A stretch of DNA of 64,000 nucleotides from CAVLDP01 sp963661945. Its GTDB lineage: Bacteria > Bacillota > Clostridia > Lachnospirales > Lachnospiraceae. The stretch covers positions 122,318-186,317 of the forward strand of contig CAVLDP010000001.1 of assembly GCA_963661945.1 (NCBI GenBank). Reading direction: 5' to 3'. A program made the position numbers and the translations under genes. The notes under the pieces are model-generated. The model did no database searches. It was given only the letters and a program-made list of their open reading frames with translations, and had not been told where the DNA came from. Each line of letters starts with the position of its first letter. The first letter of the stretch is position 1. Below are positions 17,637 to 26,409 of the stretch, in pieces.

Positions 17637-18411
17637 AGTACTTGGGCTTTTACTTAAGATAATACTTATATTGCTTCTTATACTTCTTATATTACTTGTC
17701 TATATCTTATTTTCGCCATTTAAGTATCGAGTTGCTTTTTCTATAGAAGAGAAGAAGTTTGATTTGTCGCTGCATTCTTTTCTTTCTTTTCTTAAGTTTA
17801 GACTTTGGTATGAAAATGGTATTGAGATGAGGCTATCCCTTCTTTGGGGCAGGAAGATACTGCTTGGAGAAGAGAAAGAAGCTTCTATTACGGAAGAACC
17901 TGAAGAGGATGAGGAAGAAGAATATTTTCCGGATGCACTAGATGAGCTGGTGGATGATTCTGAGCTAGATACTACTAGGGATTCTTCATCTAATACAGGA
18001 AGTAAGAAGGCAAAATCTTCAAACTCTAATACATTCAAGGCAAAAGATAAAGAGAAAGGTATTCTGGATCAGATTAAGGATAAGAGAAATCAGGAAGCTG
18101 TGAAATTTATCTTATCGAAGGTGATTTATTTTCTGAAGCGGATTGCTCCATCTGTGGAGGAATTAGATCTTTCTTATTGCTTGGGTGATCCGGATACTAC
18201 AGGATACCTTACTGGTGTGCTTAGTACATTACCCTTCGTTTATCACAAAAATGCCATCGTGTGTCCTGACTTTAAGGGCGAGGATCCATATCTTAGTGGA
18301 CATGGTAGCCTTAAGGGATATATAAGACTATATTTAATCGCATATCTTGTGATTTTAGTGCTGCTAAATAAGGATTGTAGGAGATTATTTCATCAATTGG
18401 GAGGAAAATAG
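17626..18411 (+). CDS. DUF2953 membrane-anchored protein (YtfI-like)
   Basis: A strongly hydrophobic N-terminal helix (residues 1-29, almost all Leu/Ile/Val) is followed by FSPFKYRV and a beta-rich segment, a long acidic Ser/Lys linker (about 85-140), then a C-terminal part with DLSYCLGDPDTTGYLTG that matches DUF2953. B. subtilis ytfI (DUF2953) precedes ytfJ in the same order. ATG 17626 was chosen because AAGGAGG at 17613-17619 is then correctly spaced; the ATG at 17620 abuts it. Function is unknown; the family is linked to spore-formers by neighbourhood. Confidence 0.8.
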   Translation: MILKVLGLLLKIILILLLILLILLVYILFSPFKYRVAFSIEEKKFDLSLHSFLSFLKFRLWYENGIEMRLSLLWGRKILLGEEKEASITEEPEEDEEEEYFPDALDELVDDSELDTTRDSSSNTGSKKAKSSNSNTFKAKDKEKGILDQIKDKRNQEAVKFILSKVIYFLKRIAPSVEELDLSYCLGDPDTTGYLTGVLSTLPFVYHKNAIVCPDFKGEDPYLSGHGSLKGYIRLYLIAYLVILVLLNKDCRRLFHQLGGK

Positions 18412-18413
18412 AG

Positions 18414-18836
18414 ATGTCTAAAACAACAGAGGAATTCAAGGGAACGGTTCAGACTTTATTTCAAGGACTGGATAGCTATGTATCAAGCAAGACAGTTGTA
18501 GGAGAGCCAATTCATATTGGAGATACCATTATTTTGCCACTGGTTAATGTATCGCTTGGCCTTGGCGCAGGTGTATTTGATAAAGAGAAGTCAAATAATG
18601 GCGGCGGTGGAATGGGATGTAAGATGGTTCCAAGTGCTGTTCTTGTAATTAATAACGGTTCTACGAGACTTATTAATATTCAGACACATACAGGTATGGA
18701 CAAATTACTTGATATGCTGCCAGATTTTGTGGATCGTGTATCAAAGGATAAGGAAGCGAAGAATACTAAGAGAGAAGAGGCTGCTAAGAAAATGGCAGAA
18801 ATCATCGAAGATGCAGTAGATGATGTCAAGGAGTAG
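18414..18836 (+). CDS. ytfJ: GerW/YtfJ family protein
   Basis: A 140-residue soluble protein of the YtfJ/GerW family, known in B. subtilis from spores and germination. Family hallmarks are VVGEPIHIGDTIILPLVNVSLG, a Gly-rich loop (NNGGGGMGC) and PSAVLVINNG. It follows the DUF2953 gene by 2 bases and is closed by a hairpin at 18848-18880. Presence of the family fits a spore-forming lineage but does not prove that this strain sporulates. Confidence 0.9.
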   Translation: MSKTTEEFKGTVQTLFQGLDSYVSSKTVVGEPIHIGDTIILPLVNVSLGLGAGVFDKEKSNNGGGGMGCKMVPSAVLVINNGSTRLINIQTHTGMDKLLDMLPDFVDRVSKDKEAKNTKREEAAKKMAEIIEDAVDDVKE

Positions 18837-18847
18837 CGCTTCTTTAT

Positions 18848-18880
18848 GAGAGAGGACATATTTTGTTCTCTCTTATTTTT
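18848..18880 (+). terminator. Intrinsic terminator after ytfJ
   Basis: Arms at 18848-18858 (GAGAGAGGACA) and 18864-18874 (TGTTCTCTCTT) pair with one G-U, followed by ATTTTT. Confidence 0.8.
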
Positions 18881-18883
18881 AGG

Positions 18884-18917
18884 CAAGAAAAAAAGGACTG
18901 CCAAAAGCAGTCCCTTT
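18884..18917 (-). terminator. Intrinsic terminator after rpmB
   Basis: On the minus strand, GGGACTGC and GCAGTCC arms (18907-18914 and 18895-18901) form a hairpin followed by a long T run (18886-18894 read in reverse). It ends rpmB transcription just downstream of its stop at 18926. Confidence 0.8.
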
Positions 18918-18925
18918 TATTTACA

Positions 18926-19111
18926 TTAAACTCTCTCAACTTTGCCTGAACGAAGACAAGAAGCGCAAACATACATCTTCTTAGCAGTTCCGTTAACGTT
19001 AACGCGAACAGACTTGATATTTGACTTCCACATTCTGTTAGATCTTCTATGAGAATGGCTCACGTTATTTCCAAAATGAGCTCCTTTTCCGCATACTGCA
19101 CATTTTGCCAT
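18926..19111 (-). CDS. rpmB: 50S ribosomal protein L28
   Basis: A 61-residue ribosomal protein, MAKCAVCGKGAHFGNNVSHSH at its start, with Cys pairs CAVC and CASC that form the zinc-ribbon (Cys+) version. ATG 19111 has AAGGAGGTG 8 bases upstream; a longer in-frame start at 19132 would translate the ribosome site. It is transcribed alone and leftward from the promoter at 19171-19199, divergent from the asp23 gene, which is the usual Firmicute arrangement of rpmB with yloU/yloV. Confidence 0.95.
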   Translation of the reverse strand: MAKCAVCGKGAHFGNNVSHSHRRSNRMWKSNIKSVRVNVNGTAKKMYVCASCLRSGKVERV

Positions 19112-19170
19112 AAGTAACACCTCCTTGGCCAATAGTTGATTTAGCTACCATGTAAATCACAACAAATGGA

Positions 19171-19199
19171 ATTATATCGAAATTGTTAGGAAAATGCAA
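19171..19199 (-). promoter_or_regulatory. Sigma-A type promoter for rpmB
   Basis: On the minus strand, TTGCAT (19194-19199) and TATAAT (19171-19176) with a 17-base spacer, 60 bases upstream of the rpmB start. Confidence 0.72.
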
Positions 19200-19220
19200 G
19201 ACGTTTATTGAATTTTTTAT

Positions 19221-19248
19221 TTGTAATTTTGGACAAAAAGTTTATAAT
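19221..19248 (+). promoter_or_regulatory. Promoter for asp23-fakA-recG
   Basis: TTGTAA (19221-19226) and TATAAT (19243-19248) with a 16-base spacer, 50 bases before the asp23 start and divergent from the rpmB promoter 22 bases away. Confidence 0.65.
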
Positions 19249-19297
19249 GATAACATACTATGGGCTAAAGCAATTAGTCCCAGGATGGAGGAGAACT

Positions 19298-19657
19298 ATG
19301 CAGGGTCAAATCGAAACCAAATTAGGTAAAGTTACAATCGACACCGAAGTTATTGCTACTTATGCGGGTTCTGTCGCTGTTGAATGCTTTGGTATTGTTG
19401 GCATGGCTGCCGTCAATGTTAAGGACGGTCTTGTGAAGCTTCTGAAGAAGGACTATTTGAGCCATGGCATTTATGCTGTCTTTGATGAGAACAATGAAAT
19501 TACATTAGATTTTCATGTTATCATTTCTTACGGTGTAAGTATTGAGACTGTTACTGATAATCTTGTCTCTACCGTTAAGTATAAGGTAGAATCCTTTACT
19601 GGATTTAATGTAAAAGAAATTAACGTTTTTGTTGAAGGCGTAAGAGTCATCGACTAA
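19298..19657 (+). CDS. Asp23/Gls24 family envelope-stress protein (YloU-like)
   Basis: A 119-residue protein of the Asp23 family, recognised by GKVTIDTEVIATYAGSVAVECFGIVGMAAV and the closing VKEINVFVEGVRV. Asp23 proteins are abundant and sit at the membrane through partners; their action is poorly known. GGAGGAG precedes ATG 19298; an in-frame upstream ATG at 19208 lies before the promoter and is rejected. It precedes fakA by 11 bases, as yloU-yloV in B. subtilis. Confidence 0.9.
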   Translation: MQGQIETKLGKVTIDTEVIATYAGSVAVECFGIVGMAAVNVKDGLVKLLKKDYLSHGIYAVFDENNEITLDFHVIISYGVSIETVTDNLVSTVKYKVESFTGFNVKEINVFVEGVRVID

Positions 19658-19668
19658 GGAGGTCTGTT

Positions 19669-21267
19669 TTGGAAATCAAGACAATAGATGCAGCTATGCT
19701 GCAGAAGATGTTCTTATCTGGAGCTAAGGCTCTTGAAGCAGAGAAGGACTATATTAATGAGCTTAATGTGTTCCCTGTTCCTGATGGTGATACAGGTACG
19801 AATATGACAATGACGATTATGTCTGCGGCTAAGGAAGTTAGTGAACTTAAGGATCCGGATATGAAGACTTTGTCTAAGGCAATTTCTTCTGGCTCTTTGA
19901 GAGGCGCCAGAGGTAATTCTGGAGTTATCTTATCGCAGCTATTCCGTGGCTTTACGAAGGTTGTTAAGACACAGGATGAGCTTACAGTGGATATTCTCTG
20001 TGAAGCTATGCAGAAGTCTTGTGAGACAGCTTACAAGGCTGTTATGAAGCCTAAGGAAGGTACGATTCTTACAGTTGCAAGAGGCGCAGCCGACAAGGCT
20101 CTTGAGATTGCTGATACAACGGATGATATTTTATTCTTTGCAACAGAGGTTGTAGAGGAAGCTCTTGCAGTTCTTAATAAGACTCCAGATATGCTTCCAG
20201 TATTGAAGCAGGCAGGAGTTGTGGATTCTGGTGGACGTGGACTCTATCAGGTGCTTAAGGGTGGCCTTGATATCCTAGAAGGTAAGGAGGTTGATTTGAC
20301 CTTTGGCGAGCCTTCTAAGGAAGAAGAAGCCAAGAAAACTTCTGATTATGCTTATAAGATGAGCTTTACTGTTGTTTCCCCTAAGGAACTAGCTGTCACT
20401 GAGAAGGCCAAGATTACTGCCTTCATCGAGACCGTTGGTGATGGAGACATCAAGGATTCCAAGGGAAATTGTGCATCCTTCTTGGCATCTACGAATGATC
20501 CAGGTCAGATTCTTACAAAAGCCTTGGAATTTGGTGCTTTAACTGATATTTCGATTGAGAATACGTCTATTGATACTGCTTCTGAAACGGTTTCCGAGGA
20601 GCCTAGAAAGGATATGGGCTTTGTTGCTGTATCAATTGGCGAGGGAATGAATGCTATCTTTAGAGAGCTTGGCGCAGATTATATTATCGAAGGCGGCCAG
20701 ACGATGAATCCGAGTACAGCGGATATTCTAGATGCGGTTTCTCATGTAAATGCAGATACTGTATTTATTCTTCCTAATAATAAGAATATTGTTCTTGCTG
20801 CAAACCAGGCAGTAGATCTCTGCAAGGATAAGAAGCTTGTTGTTATTCCAACGAAGACAATTCCTCAGGGAATCACAGCGATTATTAATTTTATGCCAGA
20901 TTCTTCAGTTGAAGATAATACCGCTGCTATGAGTGAAGAAATCTCAAATGTTAAGACCGGTCAGATTACCTATGCGGTTCGCAATACCGTAATTGATGAC
21001 AAGGAAATCAACGAAGGAGATTACATGGGCATTGGTGATGCAGGAATCATTTCTGTGAACAAGAAGCTCGATAAAGCCTTCATTGAATTACTGAAGGAAC
21101 TTGTTACTGAGGATTCATCTATTATCTCTGTATATTATGGAGAGGATGTTGAGGAAGCTGATGTCGAGAAGATCTCTGCTAAGATCAAGAAGAATTTCCC
21201 ACAGGTTGAACTTGAGGTTCAAAATGGTGGACAGCCAGTCTACTATTATGTCTGCTCTGTAGAGTAA
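19669..21267 (+). CDS. fakA: DAK2/DhaL-domain kinase, fatty acid kinase FakA-like (YloV)
   Basis: Kinase subunit that phosphorylates exogenous fatty acids held by a FakB carrier, feeding acyl-phosphate to phospholipid synthesis. The N-terminal DhaL domain has NVFPVPDGDTGTNM (Mg-ADP site) and ARGNSGVILSQLFRGF, followed by DSGGRGLYQV, then the YloV middle and C-terminal domains to residue 532. The start is TTG at 19669 with AAGGAGG 6 bases upstream. No fakB is in the window. The assignment rests on family and the conserved asp23-fakA-recG order. Confidence 0.88.
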   Translation: MEIKTIDAAMLQKMFLSGAKALEAEKDYINELNVFPVPDGDTGTNMTMTIMSAAKEVSELKDPDMKTLSKAISSGSLRGARGNSGVILSQLFRGFTKVVKTQDELTVDILCEAMQKSCETAYKAVMKPKEGTILTVARGAADKALEIADTTDDILFFATEVVEEALAVLNKTPDMLPVLKQAGVVDSGGRGLYQVLKGGLDILEGKEVDLTFGEPSKEEEAKKTSDYAYKMSFTVVSPKELAVTEKAKITAFIETVGDGDIKDSKGNCASFLASTNDPGQILTKALEFGALTDISIENTSIDTASETVSEEPRKDMGFVAVSIGEGMNAIFRELGADYIIEGGQTMNPSTADILDAVSHVNADTVFILPNNKNIVLAANQAVDLCKDKKLVVIPTKTIPQGITAIINFMPDSSVEDNTAAMSEEISNVKTGQITYAVRNTVIDDKEINEGDYMGIGDAGIISVNKKLDKAFIELLKELVTEDSSIISVYYGEDVEEADVEKISAKIKKNFPQVELEVQNGGQPVYYYVCSVE

Positions 21268-21278
21268 GAGGAGTATAT

Positions 21279-23375
21279 ATGTTAGAACTTCCTATTTCTG
21301 AATTAAAGGGAGTAGGCGAGAAAACAGAAAAGAAATACCAAAAATTAGGAGTATATACCATTTCGGATATACTCCTTTATTTTCCTAAATCTTATCTTAG
21401 ATTCCCAGAAATGAAATCAACGATTTCATCATGCATGAATTCGGATTATGATATGTTTGATTCGGAAGAGGAGAAGAATCCTTCGGTGGCAATTCTTGGG
21501 ATGCTAAGAACGCCTGCAACTATGCGACAATTTAATAAAAATGGACGCAAGATGTCTCTAGTTCTTGCAACGGTATTTACTGAGGATGCATCCTTTGAAG
21601 CGGTATGGTTCAATATGCCATATATGAGAAATCAAATTCAGACGAATCTGCCTTATGTCTTCTATGGCAAGCTTTTGCAAGATGGCAAGCATTTTAAGAT
21701 GGAACAGCCGGAGATTTTTGTGCCAGAAGTCTATGAGAAGAAGCAGAGATCTCTTCGTCCGAGATATGTTCTCACAAAAGGGCTCAGTAATAATGCGATT
21801 GAGAAAGCGATTGATACAGCCTTCTCTGAAGTTTCAGAAATTCCTGATTATCTACCAGAATACTTTCTTCAGAAGAGAGATTTGATATCGCTTAGACGAG
21901 CACTGAGAACTATTCATCATCCAGATTCATTTGAAGAATTAAGAAATGCTAGAAGACGACTTGCATATGATGAATTCTTTCAATTTCTGCTCGAGCTTAA
22001 GATGTATGAAGAAGAAAATCCTCTTCCTAATAATTCTTGGACTATTTCATCGGACTGCTATTTTAAGCAGTCTATGGCTAAGCTGCCATTTTCGCTGACA
22101 AAGGGTCAAGAAGAAGTATTATCATCCTATATTGATGATTTTAAGTCGCCTCATGTGTGTCAAGGACTACTTCAGGGAGATGTTGGCTCTGGCAAGACAA
22201 TTATTGCTTTTCTTCTTATGACACTTATGGTTGAACAGGGTTATCAGGCTGCTATTATGGCTCCAACAGAGGTTCTTGCAACACAGCATTTTAAGACTTT
22301 TCTTCAATATATAGAGGATTTTCAGCTCCCTTTTGATGCAGTTCTTTTAACGGGCTCCATGAGCGCGAAGGAGAAAAGGGAAGCCTATTTTCGTATTGCA
22401 AATGAAGAAAGTCTCTATATTATTGGCACGCATGCCCTGATTCAGGAAAAGGTAAATTATCATAATCTATCTCTTGTTATTACGGATGAGCAGCATCGAT
22501 TTGGCGTAAAGCAACGTAAGATGTTCTCAGACAAGGGGATGACGCCACATAGTATCGTGATGAGCGCAACACCAATTCCAAGAACTCTTGCGTTAATTCT
22601 GTATGGAGATATGAAATTGTCTGTGATATCGGATGTGCCAGCAAGAAGACTTCCGATTAAGAATGCGCTAATTAAGAAAAATAAGAGAATTACTGCCTAC
22701 CAATTTATTGGAAAGGAAATCAAAGCGGGACATCAGGCATATGTGATTTGCCCACTTGTCGATGCCAGTGATAAATCGGAGGCTGAAAATGTGGTGGAAT
22801 ATAAGGATAAGATTCAGGAATTCTTTGGACAATCTGTTCGAGTAGGACTTATGCATGGAAAGCTTAAGCCTACAGACAAGCAGGAAGTTATGGATTTGTT
22901 TCTGGCAGGAGAGATAGATATTCTTGTCTCTACAACAGTAATTGAGGTTGGAATTAATGTTCCGAATGCCACTGTAATATTGATTGAAGATGCGAATCGT
23001 TTTGGCTTGGCTCAGCTTCATCAGCTAAGAGGAAGAGTGGGACGTGGAGAGGATCAATCATATTGCATCCTGATTGATAGCAGTGATGGAGAAGAAGTAT
23101 CTAAGAGACTTCAGGTTCTTAGCAGCTCTAATGATGGCTTTTATCTGGCTTCGGAAGATCTAAAACTGCGAGGACCCGGTGATTTCTATGGGGTTCGGCA
23201 GAGCGGAGATTTTGGCTTTGCTCTGGCGGATGTCTTTTCTGACTCCAAAGAAATGCAGGAAGCAGCCTGCGATGCAGAATACTTCCTGACACACATTGAA
23301 GAGTTTACAGCTAATGAGAGAGAACTGGTTTTATCCTCAATGAATAACCAGTCTACCTTCTATTCGAATCTATAG
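21279..23375 (+). CDS. recG: RecG, ATP-dependent DNA helicase
   Basis: Branch-specific helicase that regresses stalled forks. An N-terminal wedge/OB region (ISELKGVGEKTEKKYQ) precedes the helicase core: Walker A GDVGSGKT near residue 302, TDEQHRFGVKQR (DEQH box), SATPIPRTLAL, and the C-terminal QLRGRVGRGEDQSYC and GDFYGVRQSG motifs. At 698 residues it is of family length. It ends 2 bases before the convergent rqcH stop with no obvious terminator between them. Confidence 0.96.
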   Translation: MLELPISELKGVGEKTEKKYQKLGVYTISDILLYFPKSYLRFPEMKSTISSCMNSDYDMFDSEEEKNPSVAILGMLRTPATMRQFNKNGRKMSLVLATVFTEDASFEAVWFNMPYMRNQIQTNLPYVFYGKLLQDGKHFKMEQPEIFVPEVYEKKQRSLRPRYVLTKGLSNNAIEKAIDTAFSEVSEIPDYLPEYFLQKRDLISLRRALRTIHHPDSFEELRNARRRLAYDEFFQFLLELKMYEEENPLPNNSWTISSDCYFKQSMAKLPFSLTKGQEEVLSSYIDDFKSPHVCQGLLQGDVGSGKTIIAFLLMTLMVEQGYQAAIMAPTEVLATQHFKTFLQYIEDFQLPFDAVLLTGSMSAKEKREAYFRIANEESLYIIGTHALIQEKVNYHNLSLVITDEQHRFGVKQRKMFSDKGMTPHSIVMSATPIPRTLALILYGDMKLSVISDVPARRLPIKNALIKKNKRITAYQFIGKEIKAGHQAYVICPLVDASDKSEAENVVEYKDKIQEFFGQSVRVGLMHGKLKPTDKQEVMDLFLAGEIDILVSTTVIEVGINVPNATVILIEDANRFGLAQLHQLRGRVGRGEDQSYCILIDSSDGEEVSKRLQVLSSSNDGFYLASEDLKLRGPGDFYGVRQSGDFGFALADVFSDSKEMQEAACDAEYFLTHIEEFTANERELVLSSMNNQSTFYSNL

Positions 23376-23377
23376 AA

Positions 23378-25111
23378 TTATTTTACTTCTGTGACGCCAT
23401 CGATCGAAGGCTTGATTGTCATTGAGTAATTGGTGTAGTAGATGACAAAGCCTGGATTTGCTTTATTTGGTTTCTTGACATTCTTCTTCTGAAGATAATC
23501 AATTTCTAATTTGTCAGCATCTCTGCCACTGGAATAGTAGGCGGCGATGCCTGCTGCAATCTCATAGATATGATCTGGAAGCTCTTGATTCTCTGCTTTG
23601 ACAATCACGTGGCTTCCAGGAATTTTCTTGGCATGGAACCACCAATCATTTCCGGTTGCAAACTTAAATGTTAGCTCGTCATTTTGATAGTTGTTCTTTC
23701 CAACATAGATGTGATATCCATCGTTTGTTACATAATGGATTGGCTTACTTTTTTCGCTTGTTTTCTTCTTGCTGCTTTTCTTCTTCATATATCCATAATC
23801 GGAGAGTTCTTCCCTAATTACAGCAAGGTCTGCATCTGATTCAGCGAGAGCGATAGAGCTTTCGATGGATTCAAGATGCGCTATAGTACTTTTGGTTTCT
23901 ACGATATATTCTTCAAGAGCGGCTTTGGTTCGCTTTAGCTTATTATATTTCTCAAAATATTTCTTGGCATTGTCCATAGGACTTAGCGTATCGTCCATTG
24001 GAATTCTTATATCTTCTCCAGTGTAATAGTTTGTAACAGTAACGGATTTTTGCCCTTCTTCAAGTTGGTAGGCATAAGCTTTAAGCATTTCTCCATAGAG
24101 CTTTGCAGTATCCATTTTCTTGGTATCTTCTAGTTGCTTTTCTTGAAGTGTCAGCTTTTTGCGATTTCGATCCAGGATAATTTGTACATTTTTTCTCATT
24201 TCAGAGGATTTCTGTGACATGTTAGTCTGCTTGTTTTTGGATGAATAATAATCCTCAAGCATTCCTGAGATAGAAGAGAAGCTGATAGTGTCAGCGTCTT
24301 CAAAGTGCTTAAGCGAAATAGGAGAGAATTCAATATATTTCTTATCCTTGGTTATAATATTTGGAGCATAATTTTCTTCATTTATTTCATCGATTAAATC
24401 TGTGAAATGATGATATAGTTTGATTTTATCTGCATCACTTAAGGAAGCAATGGGCATATCTCCGTCAAGATTGGCGCGATAAGCAATTTCTTCTGCTATA
24501 CATGGACTGAGGCCAATATAGGAAGTGTAGAGGGCCTTTGAAATGGAAGTATTATTCTTTGTGTGTTCAAGAAAAATCTCATAAGACAGATTGTTTGGTT
24601 CGATTTTGCCTTCCTGACCCGGGATGAAGTATTTTCGCCCAGGAAGTACTTCTCGAATGGAACTTCTGTCGGAGCCAATATGCTTAATGCTATCGATAAT
24701 AATATCCTCAGAATTTGTGAAGATGATATTGCTGTGTTTTCCCATGATTTCGACATAGAGGTATTTGACTGCGGGATCCCCCATCTCATCGAGATGATCA
24801 ATGGTGAAGCGAATCACTCGTTCATATCCCATCTGAGAGATGTCGGAAATTCTTCCATTTGCAATATGCTTTCGAAGAAGCATGCAGAAATTTGGCGCAC
24901 TGAGCGGGCTGACCTTATTCTCGCTTGCAAGATAAATGAGTGGCAGGGATGCGTTTGCAGATATAAGCAGACGCACATTGCCATTTGATCCCTTGAAGGT
25001 TAGGATTAATTCCTCGCGCTCTGGCTGGGCGATTTTACTAATGCGGCTATTGGATAAGGTTTCCGCTAATTCATTTACCAGACTATGTATTAATAATCCA
25101 TCAAAAGCCAT
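23378..25111 (-). CDS. rqcH: RqcH / NFACT (Rqc2-like) ribosome quality-control protein
   Basis: Binds 50S subunits blocked by peptidyl-tRNA and recruits Ala-tRNA to add C-terminal alanine tails. The N-terminal NFACT-N domain begins MAFDGLLIHSLVNEL; HhH and coiled-coil regions (about 300-430) follow, and the C-terminal NFACT-R domain holds GYHIYVGKNNYQND and WWFHAKKIPGSHV. The tRNA-contacting pair reported as Asp97-Arg98 in B. subtilis reads Glu97-Arg98 here by ungapped count. It is transcribed from the promoter at 25140-25168 with AAGGAG upstream of the ATG. Confidence 0.93.
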   Translation of the reverse strand: MAFDGLLIHSLVNELAETLSNSRISKIAQPEREELILTFKGSNGNVRLLISANASLPLIYLASENKVSPLSAPNFCMLLRKHIANGRISDISQMGYERVIRFTIDHLDEMGDPAVKYLYVEIMGKHSNIIFTNSEDIIIDSIKHIGSDRSSIREVLPGRKYFIPGQEGKIEPNNLSYEIFLEHTKNNTSISKALYTSYIGLSPCIAEEIAYRANLDGDMPIASLSDADKIKLYHHFTDLIDEINEENYAPNIITKDKKYIEFSPISLKHFEDADTISFSSISGMLEDYYSSKNKQTNMSQKSSEMRKNVQIILDRNRKKLTLQEKQLEDTKKMDTAKLYGEMLKAYAYQLEEGQKSVTVTNYYTGEDIRIPMDDTLSPMDNAKKYFEKYNKLKRTKAALEEYIVETKSTIAHLESIESSIALAESDADLAVIREELSDYGYMKKKSSKKKTSEKSKPIHYVTNDGYHIYVGKNNYQNDELTFKFATGNDWWFHAKKIPGSHVIVKAENQELPDHIYEIAAGIAAYYSSGRDADKLEIDYLQKKNVKKPNKANPGFVIYYTNYSMTIKPSIDGVTEVK

Positions 25112-25139
25112 GATGTATCTCCTTTTCTTGTCTCACATT

Positions 25140-25168
25140 ACTATAATCAATCGGGGAAATTATGGCAA
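25140..25168 (-). promoter_or_regulatory. Sigma-A type promoter for rqcH
   Basis: On the minus strand, TTGCCA (25163-25168) and TATAGT (25140-25145) with a 17-base spacer, upstream of the rqcH start at 25111. Confidence 0.65.
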
Positions 25169-25198
25169 ATAATCCCGCTTATTTTTTTGCATACTTGT

Positions 25199-25227
25199 TT
25201 GACGTGTCATCTCATTATGGCTATAAT
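25199..25227 (+). promoter_or_regulatory. Sigma-A type promoter for yicC-remA-gmk operon
   Basis: TTGACG (25199-25204) and TATAAT (25222-25227) with a 17-base spacer, 45 bases before yicC and back-to-back with the rqcH promoter. Confidence 0.78.
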
Positions 25228-25272
25228 ATTTATAATTATGTATAAATGGGTAACAATGCCCTGGAGGTTATG

Positions 25273-26151
25273 ATGGTTAAGAGTATGACTGGCTTTGGAA
25301 GATGCGAGGAAACTTTCGAGCATCGAAGAGTGATTGTAGAACTCAAGTCTGTGAATCATCGCTATTTGGACTTGAATGTGAAGACTCCAAGTAAGCTTAA
25401 CTTCCTTGAAGTGAAGGTTCGTTCCTATCTGAAGGAACGTCTAGAACGCGGTAAGGTTGACATCTATATTGGTTATTTTGAAGATGCTGATTCCGGCATT
25501 ACTGTTCAATATAATCCAGCTATTGCGGCTATGTATCTTGATAATCTGAAGAAGATGTCAGAGGAATTTGGCCTTGAAAATGATATTCGATTAAGTCATT
25601 TATCACGCTTTCAGGATGTATTTGAGATTCAAGAAGCAGAATCCGATGAGGATGAGTTATGGTCTTACATTGAAGGCCCTCTTCAAAGGGCAGTGGATGC
25701 TTTTATTGAGACACGAATTCAAGAAGGAAATCATCTGAAGGAAGACCTGCTTTCAAAGCTTACTCTTATGGATGAGTATGTAGATGTTATTGAGAAGCGG
25801 TCTCCGGAGATTATTGAGGAATATAAGGCGAGACTTATTGAGAAGGTTCATCAGCTTCTTCTGCAGGATGAGGTGACAGAGAGTCGAATTGCATCTGAAG
25901 TGACTTTATATGCAGATAAGATTTGCGTAGATGAGGAGATAGTTCGTCTGAGAAGTCATATCGAAGAGATGAGAAAATGCCTTCAAAATGGTGATGATGT
26001 TGGTCGACGACTTGATTTTATCGCGCAGGAGATGAATCGAGAGGCAAATACCATTTTATCTAAGAGTACTGATGCTGAGATTGCGAATCTAGGAATTGAT
26101 CTTAAGACGCTCATTGAGAAGATTCGTGAACAGATTCAGAATTTGGAGTAA
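25273..26151 (+). CDS. yicC: YicC family endoribonuclease-like protein
   Basis: Member of the YicC/YloC family, ribonuclease-related proteins acting on RNA in E. coli and B. subtilis. It starts VKSMTGFGR, has LKSVNHRYLDLNVK, and ends with the conserved GGRxLDF-like region (GRRLDFIAQEMNREANTI) and the IREQIQNLE tail. ATG 25273 has GGAGG 5 bases upstream; ATGs at 25246 and 25270 are poorly spaced. It heads the yicC-remA-gmk-rpoZ run that is standard in Firmicutes. Confidence 0.92.
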   Translation: MVKSMTGFGRCEETFEHRRVIVELKSVNHRYLDLNVKTPSKLNFLEVKVRSYLKERLERGKVDIYIGYFEDADSGITVQYNPAIAAMYLDNLKKMSEEFGLENDIRLSHLSRFQDVFEIQEAESDEDELWSYIEGPLQRAVDAFIETRIQEGNHLKEDLLSKLTLMDEYVDVIEKRSPEIIEEYKARLIEKVHQLLLQDEVTESRIASEVTLYADKICVDEEIVRLRSHIEEMRKCLQNGDDVGRRLDFIAQEMNREANTILSKSTDAEIANLGIDLKTLIEKIREQIQNLE

Positions 26152-26154
26152 TGC

Positions 26155-26400
26155 ATGAATTTTATTAATATTGGTTTTGGCAATATGGTTCAGACGGATC
26201 ATATAAATGCAATCATCTCACCTGACTCAGCACCTATGAAGAGGCTGATTCAGAAGGCCAGAGAGGATGAGCTTCTGATTGACGCAACGCAAGGAAGAAG
26301 AACTCGTTCTGTTCTTATTATGGATAATCATGATGTGATTTTGTCTGCATTAGTGCCTGAGACTCTGTCTTCTAGAGCCAGGGATGAAGGTATGGAGTAG
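26155..26400 (+). CDS. remA: RemA (DUF370) DNA-binding regulator
   Basis: An 81-residue protein of the DUF370/RemA family: MNFINIGFGNMV, then PDSAPMKRLIQKARE and the IDATQGRRTRSVLIMD core. In B. subtilis RemA forms ring oligomers that bind DNA and activates extracellular-matrix genes. Its targets here are unknown. It lies between yicC and gmk with gaps of 3 and 9 bases, the conserved position of this gene, and has no promoter of its own that I can see. Confidence 0.93.
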   Translation: MNFINIGFGNMVQTDHINAIISPDSAPMKRLIQKAREDELLIDATQGRRTRSVLIMDNHDVILSALVPETLSSRARDEGME

Positions 26401-26409
26401 GAGTGTTTC

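Noticed and set aside
24563..24988. 141-codon open frame on the + strand inside rqcH
   Set aside because: It is antisense to a well-matched NFACT protein, has no ribosome site, and its sequence resembles no family. It is a shadow of codon use in rqcH.
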